Assembly: GCA_025920425.1 (NCBI GenBank)
Contig: JAPDLS010000002.1
Coordinates: forward strand, 59,425-123,424
Direction of reading: 5' to 3'
DNA: 64,000 nucleotides
Source: Candidatus Haiyanarchaeum thermophilum
Lineage (GTDB): Archaea; Nanobdellota; Nanobdellia; JAPDLS01; Haiyanarchaeaceae
The notes under the pieces were generated by a model that was not told where the DNA came from, did not search any database, and saw only the letters and a list, made by a program, of their open reading frames with translations. Positions 42,227 through 51,167 of this stretch are shown here, in pieces (within the stretch, counting starts at the first letter, position 1; the number at the start of each line of letters is the position of its first letter). Position numbers and translations under genes: made by a program.

Positions 42227-42901
42227 ATGCTCATTACCGGAATTGAATCAATCGATAAGCTCAAGATACCATCCAATACTGCATTTCTTGTTTTGGGAAA
42301 ACCCCAAACCGCAAAGCTTCTCTTCCTAGAACAAACGATCTACCATTCCCTCCGTGCTGGAATGTACTGTATATTCATCACGACCGAGAAGACGCCATTA
42401 ACTCTCTTAAAAGATTTTCAGAGGTTTAAGTGGGATGTGAGGGAAGCAATCCAAGAAAGAAAGCTTATCTTCATAGATTGCTGTTCCAATTATCTGGAGA
42501 GGCCATCTAGGCTTGAGGGGAGTACCATCATCCAGAGCTTAAGTGCCCTAAATGATATTATGATTGCTTTAACCCATAGGGTAAGAAGGATTCCGAAAGA
42601 TGCTGAGTTCCTAATTATCCTTCATAGCCTCTCAATGCTTTTCCACTATAATAAGGAGGATGAGATCTTCAGATTTCTCCAACTACTTAATTTGAGGTTT
42701 AATACTGAGAGGTCAATTTTACTTATAGAGCTAGATGAGAGCACACATCCCGAGAAAGTGATCAACACGATCCAACATATCGTAGAGAATGCGATTGAAT
42801 TTAGGAAAGACATAACTGGGAGTATAAGGATTAAAGGCACTATAGAAACTGAATGGTTTAAATATGTAATTACTACAGAAGGTTTGATGGCCATTTCCTA
42901 A
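42227..42901 (+). CDS. Degenerate KaiC-like protein
   Basis: 224 residues. Same order as the adjacent ATPase (MLITGIESIDKLKIPSNTAFLVLGKPQTAKLLFLEQ; GMYCIFITTEKTPLTLLKDF; EFLIILHSLSMLFH) but the P-loop is reduced to GKPQTAKL, without the G-x-x-G-x-G-K-T spacing, and the Walker B Asp is not clear (LIILHS). It may bind but is unlikely to hydrolyse ATP in the usual way. Probably a regulatory partner that pairs with the active KaiC-like protein. Confidence 0.7.
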   Translation: MLITGIESIDKLKIPSNTAFLVLGKPQTAKLLFLEQTIYHSLRAGMYCIFITTEKTPLTLLKDFQRFKWDVREAIQERKLIFIDCCSNYLERPSRLEGSTIIQSLSALNDIMIALTHRVRRIPKDAEFLIILHSLSMLFHYNKEDEIFRFLQLLNLRFNTERSILLIELDESTHPEKVINTIQHIVENAIEFRKDITGSIRIKGTIETEWFKYVITTEGLMAIS

Positions 42902-43725
42902 GCTAGACAGCCTTTGATAATAGTTCTCATCGAATTGATTACCAGAAACCAGCAGCCAACCACGATCCCCAATTTCCTATAATTCCTCCTCAGCTTTCCA
43001 TAGGGAAGCATCTCAAACTGGGAAATGAAGTATAGAGCAAAGAGAATTGAGGGAAGTGAAATTGGGAGAGCAAACCAGATGTTTTCAAGGAATATGAGAA
43101 CAGTAGCCAAGAAAATAGAAAAGAGAAGTATGCTTTTACATAACCTATGAGCAACTTCTCTTCCTAGGAAAATGGCAGTACTCCTCACTGCGAATTTCTT
43201 ATCTATCTTACTATGCTCTAACTCATGGAGCAGTTGGGATACAAATTGGAATGCGATTAGAAGCATGAGAAATATGCTATTATATTCAAAAAATCTCACC
43301 TCCTCACAACCTGCAAGAAAGAGAAAGGCAAAGCATAACGAGTTTATGAAAGAGCCAATAAACGGAAACTTCTTCAATCCAAATCTTGGAATCGAGTAGA
43401 GGGTAAATAGGATGATGAAGCCTAAGAGCAAAATCCTAAAGGGATCTGAAAGGAATATAAAGGTGAGGAGGAGAGGGAAGAGTAAAAGGAGAGATGAAGT
43501 AAGGATTTTTTTAGAAGCACCTTTTTCCGAGTACTTCTCGAAGATCTGATTAAAAGTGAAGGCATAAGCTAATGCTAGAGCTACACTTATTAGTTTCAAT
43601 GAGAATTCTAGTAACGTGATCAGTGGATTGGTGAGAATGCAATTTAATGTTGATGGATCTCGTGAGAGATAGCCCAAGATGAAGAAACCTGTTAGATGTA
43701 TCCAGTCCCACCTAATGGCGCTCAC
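42898..43725 (-). CDS. UbiA-superfamily prenyltransferase (probable lipid enzyme)
   Basis: 275 residues with seven to nine hydrophobic helices. The second motif block LLHELEHSKIDKKFAVRSTAIFLGRE and the YSIPRFGLKKFPFIGSFINS loop resemble UbiA/DGGGP synthases. The first Asp-rich motif (NDxxD) is degraded to FNQIFEKYSEKG, so the catalytic state is uncertain. It may make an unsaturated archaeal lipid intermediate, transfer prenyl groups to another acceptor, or be inactive. The start overlaps the shared region with the divergent OB-fold gene. Confidence 0.72.
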   Translation of the reverse strand: MSAIRWDWIHLTGFFILGYLSRDPSTLNCILTNPLITLLEFSLKLISVALALAYAFTFNQIFEKYSEKGASKKILTSSLLLLFPLLLTFIFLSDPFRILLLGFIILFTLYSIPRFGLKKFPFIGSFINSLCFAFLFLAGCEEVRFFEYNSIFLMLLIAFQFVSQLLHELEHSKIDKKFAVRSTAIFLGREVAHRLCKSILLFSIFLATVLIFLENIWFALPISLPSILFALYFISQFEMLPYGKLRRNYRKLGIVVGCWFLVINSMRTIIKGCLA

Positions 43726-43774
43726 AAAATCGGGAGAATTTGCTCTTTTATAAAAATTCCATTCATGAGAAAGG

Positions 43775-43782
43775 TTTTAAAT
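43775..43782 (+). promoter_or_regulatory. TATA box of OB-fold protein gene
   Basis: TTTTAAAT, 22-29 nt upstream of the ATG at 43804; it argues against the in-frame starts further upstream. Confidence 0.5.
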
Positions 43783-43803
43783 CTAGAGGGTTTGTTTAGA
43801 GTT

Positions 43804-44457
43804 ATGGGAAAGAAGAAGTTCTTGATATTTCTTGTGGTCATCTTAATTATCGTTGCCCTACTTCTCAGCTTTCCTAGCCCAAGTGCTATATCTGTTACAA
43901 TTTCAGAAATTAACTCAAATCCTTCCCAGTTCAGTAATTCTATCATTAGGGCCATGGGGACAGTTTTGTTATCCTACCCCAGTGCTTCAGTTATAGAGGA
44001 GGAGGGTGAGGTGATTTACGTGTTGAATGTGAGTGAGGTTTACGACAAGTCAGATAGGATAGAAGTAATTGGAAAAGTGATAACTGTGGATATGGGAGAG
44101 GGAAAAATAGATAGATGGATAGAGGCTATTTCCACAAGACAGGTGGGGAAGGGATATTCCTTTCAACCTAAATTTTATGAGGTAGTAGGAGATCAAACTC
44201 TAGTGCTAAATGATTCGCATATAAATAAATTGATGAAAATAAGCAACCTTACATTAGTTTCCTTTACCTCCTCTCCTGATGGAAGATTCTTTCTCCTAAA
44301 TTTCACTCAATTAAATGTGGAGTGTTTCCTCAGAAAAGCCGAGATTGATTCCCAACTTCTGAAAGAGGGGGAGAATTACGAAATCTTAGGATTCCTCACT
44401 TATATTACTACCACATACTCCTCTTTATTTAGAATAGTAGAAATATATAAAATGTGA
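43804..44457 (+). CDS. Membrane-anchored protein with tandem OB-like domains
   Basis: 217 residues from ATG 43804. After a signal anchor (KKFLIFLVVILIIVALLLSF) come two beta-barrel-like repeats: TISEINSNPSQFSNSIIRAMGTVLLSY...YDKSDRIEVIGKVITV and SFTSSPDGRFFLLNFTQLNVEC. The phrase N-P-x-x-F/Y-x-N/G-x-x-I/V-R-x-x-G-x-V is common in exported OB folds. Probably binds ligands outside the membrane. Immediately upstream of the radical-SAM gene. Function unknown. Confidence 0.62.
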   Translation: MGKKKFLIFLVVILIIVALLLSFPSPSAISVTISEINSNPSQFSNSIIRAMGTVLLSYPSASVIEEEGEVIYVLNVSEVYDKSDRIEVIGKVITVDMGEGKIDRWIEAISTRQVGKGYSFQPKFYEVVGDQTLVLNDSHINKLMKISNLTLVSFTSSPDGRFFLLNFTQLNVECFLRKAEIDSQLLKEGENYEILGFLTYITTTYSSLFRIVEIYKM

Positions 44458-44498
44458 GTTGGGAGAAATCTTTTAAAGGAAATCTTCCTTTTAAAATT

Positions 44499-45833
44499 AT
44501 GCCGAGTAAACTCCTCACTTCCACAGCTATAACAGATACTATAAGTTTCTGCATGAGGTGCAAGAAAACCACTGAGAGCCAGATCCTTGAGGAGGATGGG
44601 AAGGTTTTTCTGGAGAAAAAATGTTGTGGGGAGAGAGTATTGATAGATAAGGATAATTCCTTTTTTAGGATCAAAAGTGCTGAAAAGAATTTAGAAACCC
44701 CAGTTGGACTTACAGCGAGAGAGCTCCACAACCTACTCTTTCATCAAACTACATTTCATCTCCTATATGTTACTGGAAAATGTAATTTAGCCTGTCCAAT
44801 TTGCTTCCTGAAAAACCTATCCCCTGTCGGAGAAGACCCGAGCACTGAGGAATTGGAAAAATTCCTAAAATCCCTGAGACCTTCCATAGTCGTATTCGAG
44901 GGAGCAGAACCAACGATGAGGGAAGATTTACCTCTATTGATCAGAACAGCCAAGAAGACGGGCCACATAGTGAAAATCTTCACCAACGGCATAAAACTGG
45001 AGAATGAGTCCTATGTAAGAGAATTGAAGAAGGCAGGCTTAGATGGACTTTACTTTTCAATAGATGGCTTCGATGATAGAATCATTCAAGAGTTGAGAGG
45101 AAGACCTTTACTCCATACTTACCTTAAAGCTCTTGGGAATTTAAAGAAGTATAGAATGAACACTACATTAGCGATCACAATTAAAAAGGGCCTAAATGAA
45201 GGGGAAATACCTAAACTTTTGAACTTTGCTATTAGGAATAGGGACTTTATCAAGGCAGCTTTTATAGGAGGCGTATGGTTACCAACTGCTGAAGGCCTAG
45301 TTCCTTCATTTACTCTTCCTGAGATTTATGATCTCCTAGCCAATGCAACTGGGATATCTTTAGAGTATTTCACAGAACTTGCAAGATTTAGGTGGAATTT
45401 ATACAAGCTCCTTAGCATACTCGATGGAGAGAATAGCAAGTTTTCTCTGTTAAGGGGAGAAACAATTTACTTCAAAATCAAGGGAGAGAAGCTTACTCCA
45501 ATAATAGAGGTGAATGAACTTTCCCAGATAAATAGTTGGATCGAGAGTAGTTTAATAGAGAATAAAAAATTTAATGTGCTGAGAAGAATCCTAAGCAATC
45601 CTCTTCTCCTCTTCAAGACTGTCAAGTCCCTACCGCTTAGAGTCTCATCGTCCTTCATCCTTTCTAGGTTTAACCAGGTGAAAGCATATCCCTATCACAT
45701 CAACTCTGGATTTTTTAGAATAATCATAAAGAGCCTCATTTCATATTCCAACATAGATTTATTACGTCCACCAGCAGGAGAGAAGGAGACATTCCACCTA
45801 TATCCAATCGAGTCTACACCACTCCCCCAGTAG
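44499..45833 (+). CDS. Radical SAM protein, Tes/MoaA-like (lipid-modification candidate)
   Basis: 444 residues from ATG 44499. The N-terminal Cys-rich module C18-x2-C21...C42-C43 (ISFCMRCKKTTESQILEEDG) resembles the first domain of tetraether lipid synthase. The radical-SAM triad is C95-NLA-C99-PI-C102, followed by VVFEGAEPTMREDL in place of the GGEPT. The C-terminal half is unlike standard SPASM domains. In archaea Tes joins lipid chains; this shorter homologue could do a related C-C coupling, but other anaerobic roles fit as well. Neighbour to the UbiA-like gene. Confidence 0.72.
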   Translation: MPSKLLTSTAITDTISFCMRCKKTTESQILEEDGKVFLEKKCCGERVLIDKDNSFFRIKSAEKNLETPVGLTARELHNLLFHQTTFHLLYVTGKCNLACPICFLKNLSPVGEDPSTEELEKFLKSLRPSIVVFEGAEPTMREDLPLLIRTAKKTGHIVKIFTNGIKLENESYVRELKKAGLDGLYFSIDGFDDRIIQELRGRPLLHTYLKALGNLKKYRMNTTLAITIKKGLNEGEIPKLLNFAIRNRDFIKAAFIGGVWLPTAEGLVPSFTLPEIYDLLANATGISLEYFTELARFRWNLYKLLSILDGENSKFSLLRGETIYFKIKGEKLTPIIEVNELSQINSWIESSLIENKKFNVLRRILSNPLLLFKTVKSLPLRVSSSFILSRFNQVKAYPYHINSGFFRIIIKSLISYSNIDLLRPPAGEKETFHLYPIESTPLPQ

Positions 45834-45843
45834 AAAACGTGAA

Positions 45844-47625
45844 ATGAAGAAACATGTAATATCTTTGCATGTTCTTCTCCTCTTTCTAATTTTTCTCTCC
45901 TTTCTCCTAATTTTTCCCTCATATGATGAAAAAAATGGAATTTACAACCAAATCTTAGATAACTATCAGATAATCTGGCATGATGGAAGATCCCCAGTAA
46001 ATTTCTATACCATACTAAATCTTGCCCAGAACGGCAGTTTCTGCTTTACCGAAAATGCAACCTTGGGCGGGATTTCCACTAAGAGCTATGACTTTATCCA
46101 ACTGGAGGGATGTCATTTCTTGATATCGCTTGACATTTCCCATTTCATTTTAGCCCTATTTCTTATTCCAGTAAGCAGTTCGGAGATCATAGCATTAAAA
46201 GTACTTTACCTACTCCATTACATTGCGATCAGCGTAATCTTAGTTATATTTTACCTATACTCTCAAATGCTTGGATTGAGAAAGAGAACCGCACTCATAG
46301 CCTCATGTGTAGCTTTAATAGCAGGTCCCTTCCTAATTTATTCACGTTATTTATTTTCGAAGGAGATCTTCTTCTCCCTTTTCCTACTTCTTGCCCTTAA
46401 ACTCTTGGAAGGAGGGAGAGGAAGAAAGATTAGTGATTTAATAGCTTCTATTCTCCTGTGTTTAGCCATTCTCTCCTTAGGTTTCTTCCTTTACATTTAT
46501 TCTTGCATCCTATTTATTCCGTTAGTGTTCTTGCTCTGGAAGTTTAAAAAAGTGAAAAGAATGAAACTCTTCTTGATCCCTATTTTGATAACTTATACTT
46601 CTTTAATATTGCTCTCTCTCCTACTCCCTACTTTTCGAGCGAGAGATGTGGAGATGGGCTCAAATCCATTCTTCTACATCTATCCCAATTATATTCCTGC
46701 AGATGAGTATGTAATCTACGGTTACTATAATCTCTCCTCTCAATTCAGATTAAGCCGAAGGTTTTCCTATGTATATGGATTTTCCTCAGAAAGAAGTGGA
46801 ATTTTTCTCTTCCTCAGCGGAGTTTTTCAAGTATTATTTGGGCCGAAAGGATTTATTTTTAATTCCATCTTTCTAATATTCTCCATATTTGGAGCAATTG
46901 AGCTATACGGAAAGAGGAAATTTGAAATATGGCTGGCCCTTCTATTTATCTTCCTCTTTGGCCTTTTCTTCAATTGGCATGGAGGTGTAACCCCTAGATA
47001 TGTGAGGAGATTTGAAATCCCCTTTTTACTTCTCACCTTCTTTTCATTCTATTACATTCAAATGGAGAGGAGAAATTGGGTAAAATTCCTATTCTTAGTT
47101 TTGATAATCCTCTCCACGCTCAACGTAACATGTGTAGCTATTAGGAAGGATTGGACCTCAGAAAGGCTAACAGATGTAATTTCATACGATCTTTGTCTCT
47201 TCCCATTTTGTCCAGTTCAAACCAGAGAAATGAAAATGATACTTACATCTGGAGCTGAACAGTCCAAATGGATAGCTAACGGTACATTGGGTTGCATGCC
47301 CACTTTCAATCTCTTAGGAATAATTACCGACCCTTGCCAATGTATTGGTGAAAGCTGGGCCGAGAGAGAAATCCTACTCCTCACGAATTATTCTAAGGTC
47401 AACGTAGAAGTATGTACTGCAAGAAGTGGAGGAGACGGCTCGATTGGATATTTCACAATAGATAATTTCACTTATCCTCTCTATGTGGCAAGTAATTCCT
47501 GCAATTCCACCCAGATCCAAATAGAGGTGAGGGAAGGTATTCATAAAATTGTACTAAAGTCTGGGATCTTTGGAACCTGCGATGAGGAGATGACTGTTTG
47601 GAAAAGCATAACTTTTGAAGAATGA
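45844..47625 (+). CDS. Multispanning membrane protein, glycosyltransferase-like
   Basis: 593 residues. An N-terminal helix is followed by an external loop with aspartate and histidine (NYQIIWHDGRSPVNFY), then about nine hydrophobic segments to residue 430, and a C-terminal exported domain with Cys (DLCLFPFCP, GCMPTF, DPCQCIGES). The general shape, an Asp-containing first external loop plus a soluble C-terminal domain, is that of GT-C fold sugar transferases using lipid-linked donors, but no STT3 WWDYG motif is visible. First of four overlapping genes in the same direction. Confidence 0.62.
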   Translation: MKKHVISLHVLLLFLIFLSFLLIFPSYDEKNGIYNQILDNYQIIWHDGRSPVNFYTILNLAQNGSFCFTENATLGGISTKSYDFIQLEGCHFLISLDISHFILALFLIPVSSSEIIALKVLYLLHYIAISVILVIFYLYSQMLGLRKRTALIASCVALIAGPFLIYSRYLFSKEIFFSLFLLLALKLLEGGRGRKISDLIASILLCLAILSLGFFLYIYSCILFIPLVFLLWKFKKVKRMKLFLIPILITYTSLILLSLLLPTFRARDVEMGSNPFFYIYPNYIPADEYVIYGYYNLSSQFRLSRRFSYVYGFSSERSGIFLFLSGVFQVLFGPKGFIFNSIFLIFSIFGAIELYGKRKFEIWLALLFIFLFGLFFNWHGGVTPRYVRRFEIPFLLLTFFSFYYIQMERRNWVKFLFLVLIILSTLNVTCVAIRKDWTSERLTDVISYDLCLFPFCPVQTREMKMILTSGAEQSKWIANGTLGCMPTFNLLGIITDPCQCIGESWAEREILLLTNYSKVNVEVCTARSGGDGSIGYFTIDNFTYPLYVASNSCNSTQIQIEVREGIHKIVLKSGIFGTCDEEMTVWKSITFEE

Positions 47626-49481
47626 GGATTTTCATCTATCCAATTATCTGCATCCTTTTTCTACTTTTTTCCTTCCTTTCGATCCAACCTCTCTCCCAAT
47701 GCTTAGGTTTTTTCGTATTTTTTCTCCTACCAGGCCTACTCCTAATCCAGAATCTCAGACCCAGGGCAGGAATAGTCGAAAAGCTCACCTATGGATTTGC
47801 TATCAGTACTTCCATATCAGTAGTTACCTTTCTAACTCTAGGCCTCTTCCTTAAGTTAAGTGAAGTGATATTCATAATCCCCCTAGCACTTCTAGTGATT
47901 TCAGCCCCTAGTACTCTAGAGCTAAGACCTCTTAGAGGAATAAAGAAAATGAGGAGGGAGAAACTCTTCTATATTCTCATGTTCTCACTCCTCATAAGAA
48001 CCATTCTCCTCCTTCAGATTCACACCATTATAGGCCATGATGTGGGAAGATTCTCGATAATTTCCCATACCTTAGTGCTCAAGGATAAAATCACTTTGGA
48101 CTTGAGACCCTACGATGATGCTAAGGGATTTTTCTACTTTCCTGCAGCATTTATCATACCGACCATTTTAGAACTCATAGGATTCGATCCAATCTTTGGA
48201 GTTACCATTTTCCTCATCACCACTTCTATTTTTGGAATTCTAGCATTTTATCTCCTCATTTTGAGGATTTTTGGTAAACAACTAGCGCTTAGAGCAGCCT
48301 TCTTCTATGCTTTCCTCTTTGACCCAATTCTACATCTAGGGATCTTTGGGATTTTTCCGAATGCTATGAGCATCTTCTTTGTAATTCTTTCGATGATCAC
48401 TCTTTATGAAATTTTAAATGGGAAGGAAACCAATATTTGGATAAGTTCCTTGATCTTCTTCGGAATCTATGCCTTTCATCTTTATCCAATCCTTATGCTA
48501 TTTATTTTTACCTTAGCCCTGATCTCTGAGAAAATCCTCTTAGAGGGTCTTAGGACGATTAAGATAGCCCTTTCCAAGTTTCCTACAATTCTCCTCATAG
48601 TGCTAGTATTAAGTGCTCCTCACTTGCTCCTCAGCAGAGATTACCTTCCTATAAGTTTTAGAAAGGAAAATATAGCAGACCTGATGATGTTTGCATACGA
48701 GAGGATAAATTGGCAAATTTCAGAGAAACTACTTTACTCCCTTGCCGGTACACCTCTAGGAGGCTTGATTAGTCCCCTCTCAATAGCAAGCTTCATATTT
48801 CTCTTACTCACTGCTCCCACTCTTTATAAGAAGGCTCCCTTCCTCCTCCTTTTTTGCCTCTATGCTTTTATCTTTTCCTTTTTAGTGATAAGTGAGTTCA
48901 ATTTAGTCAGGAGTGTAATTGCTCTTTGGTTCATTTATCCTGTAGTACTTTCCCTTCTACTTAGGAAGTGGAAGGCCAACTTCCTCATCCTTCTTTTGTT
49001 TTTCTGGATAGAATCTCAATCTCCACTTTTCCTGATGTGGTATTTTTGGAGTAGTAAGCCTGAAGATGTGCCTTGGATAATAAATCCATCTTTCTTTGAG
49101 ACGATACAATTCATCAAGGGCAATATTCCTCAGAATTCAAAATTTTTAATAGATGGAGGGGGAGCTGGCTGTACTGGAGCAACTCCTTCTTATGGAGAGA
49201 GGATCTTTCCCCTCACTTCTCGTGAAATATTTTTCTTCACCAATTATTGCTGGGCAGATTACGATAGGAAGATATATGAACATAAAGTAGAAATCTATAG
49301 GAGGATAAGCATCGATCCAGATGATGAGGAAGCCATTTTAGAACTCAAGAAGTATGGAGTAACTCACATCTATATAGGGAGGGAGCATCTAGCTCTAAAT
49401 CCAGAACTCTTCCTAAAAAGCCAGAAGCACTACGAAGTAATTTATCAAAAAGATGGGGAGTACATCTTCCAAATTAAGTAG
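47622..49481 (+). CDS. Large multispanning membrane protein, GT-C-like
   Basis: 619 residues. About twelve hydrophobic segments with an external loop after residue 128 (LQIHTIIGHDVGRFSIISHT) that holds an Asp next to a His, as in GT-C enzymes, and a C-terminal soluble domain (DGGGAGCTGATPSYGERIFP...YGVTHIYIGREHL). The C-terminal YGVTHIYIGRE resembles segments of archaeal membrane proteins annotated as oligosaccharide-related. The start overlaps the previous stop by four bases. Likely a surface-glycan enzyme; activity unproven. Confidence 0.65.
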   Translation: MRIFIYPIICILFLLFSFLSIQPLSQCLGFFVFFLLPGLLLIQNLRPRAGIVEKLTYGFAISTSISVVTFLTLGLFLKLSEVIFIIPLALLVISAPSTLELRPLRGIKKMRREKLFYILMFSLLIRTILLLQIHTIIGHDVGRFSIISHTLVLKDKITLDLRPYDDAKGFFYFPAAFIIPTILELIGFDPIFGVTIFLITTSIFGILAFYLLILRIFGKQLALRAAFFYAFLFDPILHLGIFGIFPNAMSIFFVILSMITLYEILNGKETNIWISSLIFFGIYAFHLYPILMLFIFTLALISEKILLEGLRTIKIALSKFPTILLIVLVLSAPHLLLSRDYLPISFRKENIADLMMFAYERINWQISEKLLYSLAGTPLGGLISPLSIASFIFLLLTAPTLYKKAPFLLLFCLYAFIFSFLVISEFNLVRSVIALWFIYPVVLSLLLRKWKANFLILLLFFWIESQSPLFLMWYFWSSKPEDVPWIINPSFFETIQFIKGNIPQNSKFLIDGGGAGCTGATPSYGERIFPLTSREIFFFTNYCWADYDRKIYEHKVEIYRRISIDPDDEEAILELKKYGVTHIYIGREHLALNPELFLKSQKHYEVIYQKDGEYIFQIK

Positions 49482-49839
49482 ATGGGCATACTTCCTGATA
49501 GCTCAAGCTGTGAGCATTACTCTAATTTATCTCCTAGCTAACCTCCTAGTTCACCAGCCCACGATAAAGCTAAGTGTGAATTGCTCCATGCTTTCTAGAG
49601 ACGAACTAAGTTGTAAATTCTCCTGTAATTTGGTTCCAGAATGTTTTGGAGAGATAGATGGAAGGATAGTGGTACTCCACTTTAACTGGGTAGCCATCTA
49701 CGATAATACTACTAGCCTTAGGTGCAGGGCAAACAATACATTTGAAATAGATTTGCCTAGAAGGAACTATTCCTTCAAATTGAGAGCAGCAGTCTATGGA
49801 GAAGAATATGGTATTTCCTATACCACATTGGAATGCTAG
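49453..49839 (+). CDS. Small exported protein with one helix, Cys-rich
   Basis: 128 residues. Helix at about 12-30, then an ectodomain with regularly placed cysteines (VNCSMLSRDELSCKFSCNLVPECFG...LRCRANN...LEC). Beta-rich (GRIVVLHFNWVAIYDN, YSFKLRAAVYGEEYG). Sandwiched between two GT-C-like genes by overlaps of 29 and about 32 bases. It could be an accessory subunit of a transferase, by analogy of size and order only. Confidence 0.58.
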   Translation: MGSTSSKLSRWAYFLIAQAVSITLIYLLANLLVHQPTIKLSVNCSMLSRDELSCKFSCNLVPECFGEIDGRIVVLHFNWVAIYDNTTSLRCRANNTFEIDLPRRNYSFKLRAAVYGEEYGISYTTLEC

Positions 49840-51136
49840 GAGTAAATATTATTGGGCAACAGGCATTCCAATACTTATAGTTACCATCCTAAATCTTTCC
49901 TTACTCCATCCCACCTTCTCAGATGATATTTTCTACTTCAATGTGGCCAAGCAAATCTTAAGAGGAAATTTTCCCTACCTACACTTCTTCTTCGCTCACC
50001 CCCCACTTCATGAGTTTCTTTTAGCTTTTTTGATTACCATCTATCCAACCCCAATCCTAGTAGGAAAATTGCTTGCCACATTCTCAAGTTCTATCTCAGC
50101 ACTTCTCCTTTTCCTGATTGGGCTGAGAATATATGGTAAGAAGGAAGCATTTTTGGCCACCATCTTCTTTCTACTATCTCCAGCTTTTCTTACCTTCTCC
50201 TCGATCGGCTACGGAATCTGGGAAATGCTCCTCTTCCTAATGCTCTCCCTTTGGTTCTTCCTAGAAGAGAAGATCTTGCTAGCCTCATTTCTCTTCATCT
50301 TAGCTTTCCTCACCAGATACTTAGCATTACTCTACTTTCCAGTCTATTTCTTCTTCAATCGAAAGAAGTTTAAGGATTTTCTCTATTGTTCCCTACTTCT
50401 CATCTTTTCTTCATTATTCCTATTTACTCTTATTTTCGGTGAAAACTTTTTACGAGATACAATTCTCTTTCACTTCACCAAAATAGATTTCCCAACTTTG
50501 CCTATAGAATATTTCAAAATGCAACTCCATCTCCCCCTTCTCTTATCATCTCTCATCCTTGTGAAGAAGAAAAGGAAGAGGCATTATGTTCTTCCAATGA
50601 TCATGGATGCCTTCCTCCTATTTTCTCTAAGACATCCACTTTATCATTATTTTATCCCTTCCATCCCAATCTATTGCCTAATGCTAGCAGAGCTAGCAGG
50701 TGGCAAGTGGAAGAATGCAGCATTTGTATTTATAGCTACGTGGATGGTAATAGCCTTCAATTTAGAATCTCTAGATTTCTACTTGAACCCCAAACATTCC
50801 CTAGTACTTCAAAAAGTAACTGAAGTGGTAGGATCTATAACTGGGGAGGATGATGAGATTTTTGGAGAGCCAATCATCACCAACTTCATTTCCTTGACCT
50901 TAAATCGAAAGATATACAAAATGTGGTTAGATAGCTTTCCCATTCATCTAAGCTACGAAAGAGATGTATTGCTTACCCAGTTAGCTCAAGATAAACCCAA
51001 AGTATTCATAGATACCGAGATCGAAGCATTCTTATACTCCTCACAACTTCCTGAACTAGCTCAATTTCTCCAGAACTATGAGCTGGAGGAGGAGATTTCA
51101 AACCTTATGAAGATCAAAATCTATATGCTTAGATAA
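49808..51136 (+). CDS. GT39/PMT-like membrane glycosyltransferase candidate
   Basis: 442 residues from ATG 49808 (GGAGA six bases upstream; ATG 49796 is less likely). ILRGNFPYLHFFFAHPPLHEFLLAF contains the external-loop region after helix 1 as in the PMT/ArnT group (aromatic, acidic or His residues; H-P-P-L-H). About nine hydrophobic helices follow (LTRYLALLYFPVYFFFN; HYFIPSIPIYCLMLAE). Family members transfer sugars from dolichol-phosphate. No definite Asp-Glu donor motif is seen, so activity remains tentative. Confidence 0.68.
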   Translation: MVFPIPHWNARSKYYWATGIPILIVTILNLSLLHPTFSDDIFYFNVAKQILRGNFPYLHFFFAHPPLHEFLLAFLITIYPTPILVGKLLATFSSSISALLLFLIGLRIYGKKEAFLATIFFLLSPAFLTFSSIGYGIWEMLLFLMLSLWFFLEEKILLASFLFILAFLTRYLALLYFPVYFFFNRKKFKDFLYCSLLLIFSSLFLFTLIFGENFLRDTILFHFTKIDFPTLPIEYFKMQLHLPLLLSSLILVKKKRKRHYVLPMIMDAFLLFSLRHPLYHYFIPSIPIYCLMLAELAGGKWKNAAFVFIATWMVIAFNLESLDFYLNPKHSLVLQKVTEVVGSITGEDDEIFGEPIITNFISLTLNRKIYKMWLDSFPIHLSYERDVLLTQLAQDKPKVFIDTEIEAFLYSSQLPELAQFLQNYELEEEISNLMKIKIYMLR

Positions 51137-51167
51137 ATTTTTATTTGGGTAAAATCTTCATCATCCT

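Noticed and set aside
45844-49481. Oligosaccharyltransferase AglB/STT3
   Set aside because: I found no WWDYG-type motif in either large membrane protein; general GT-C-like shape is all that can be supported.
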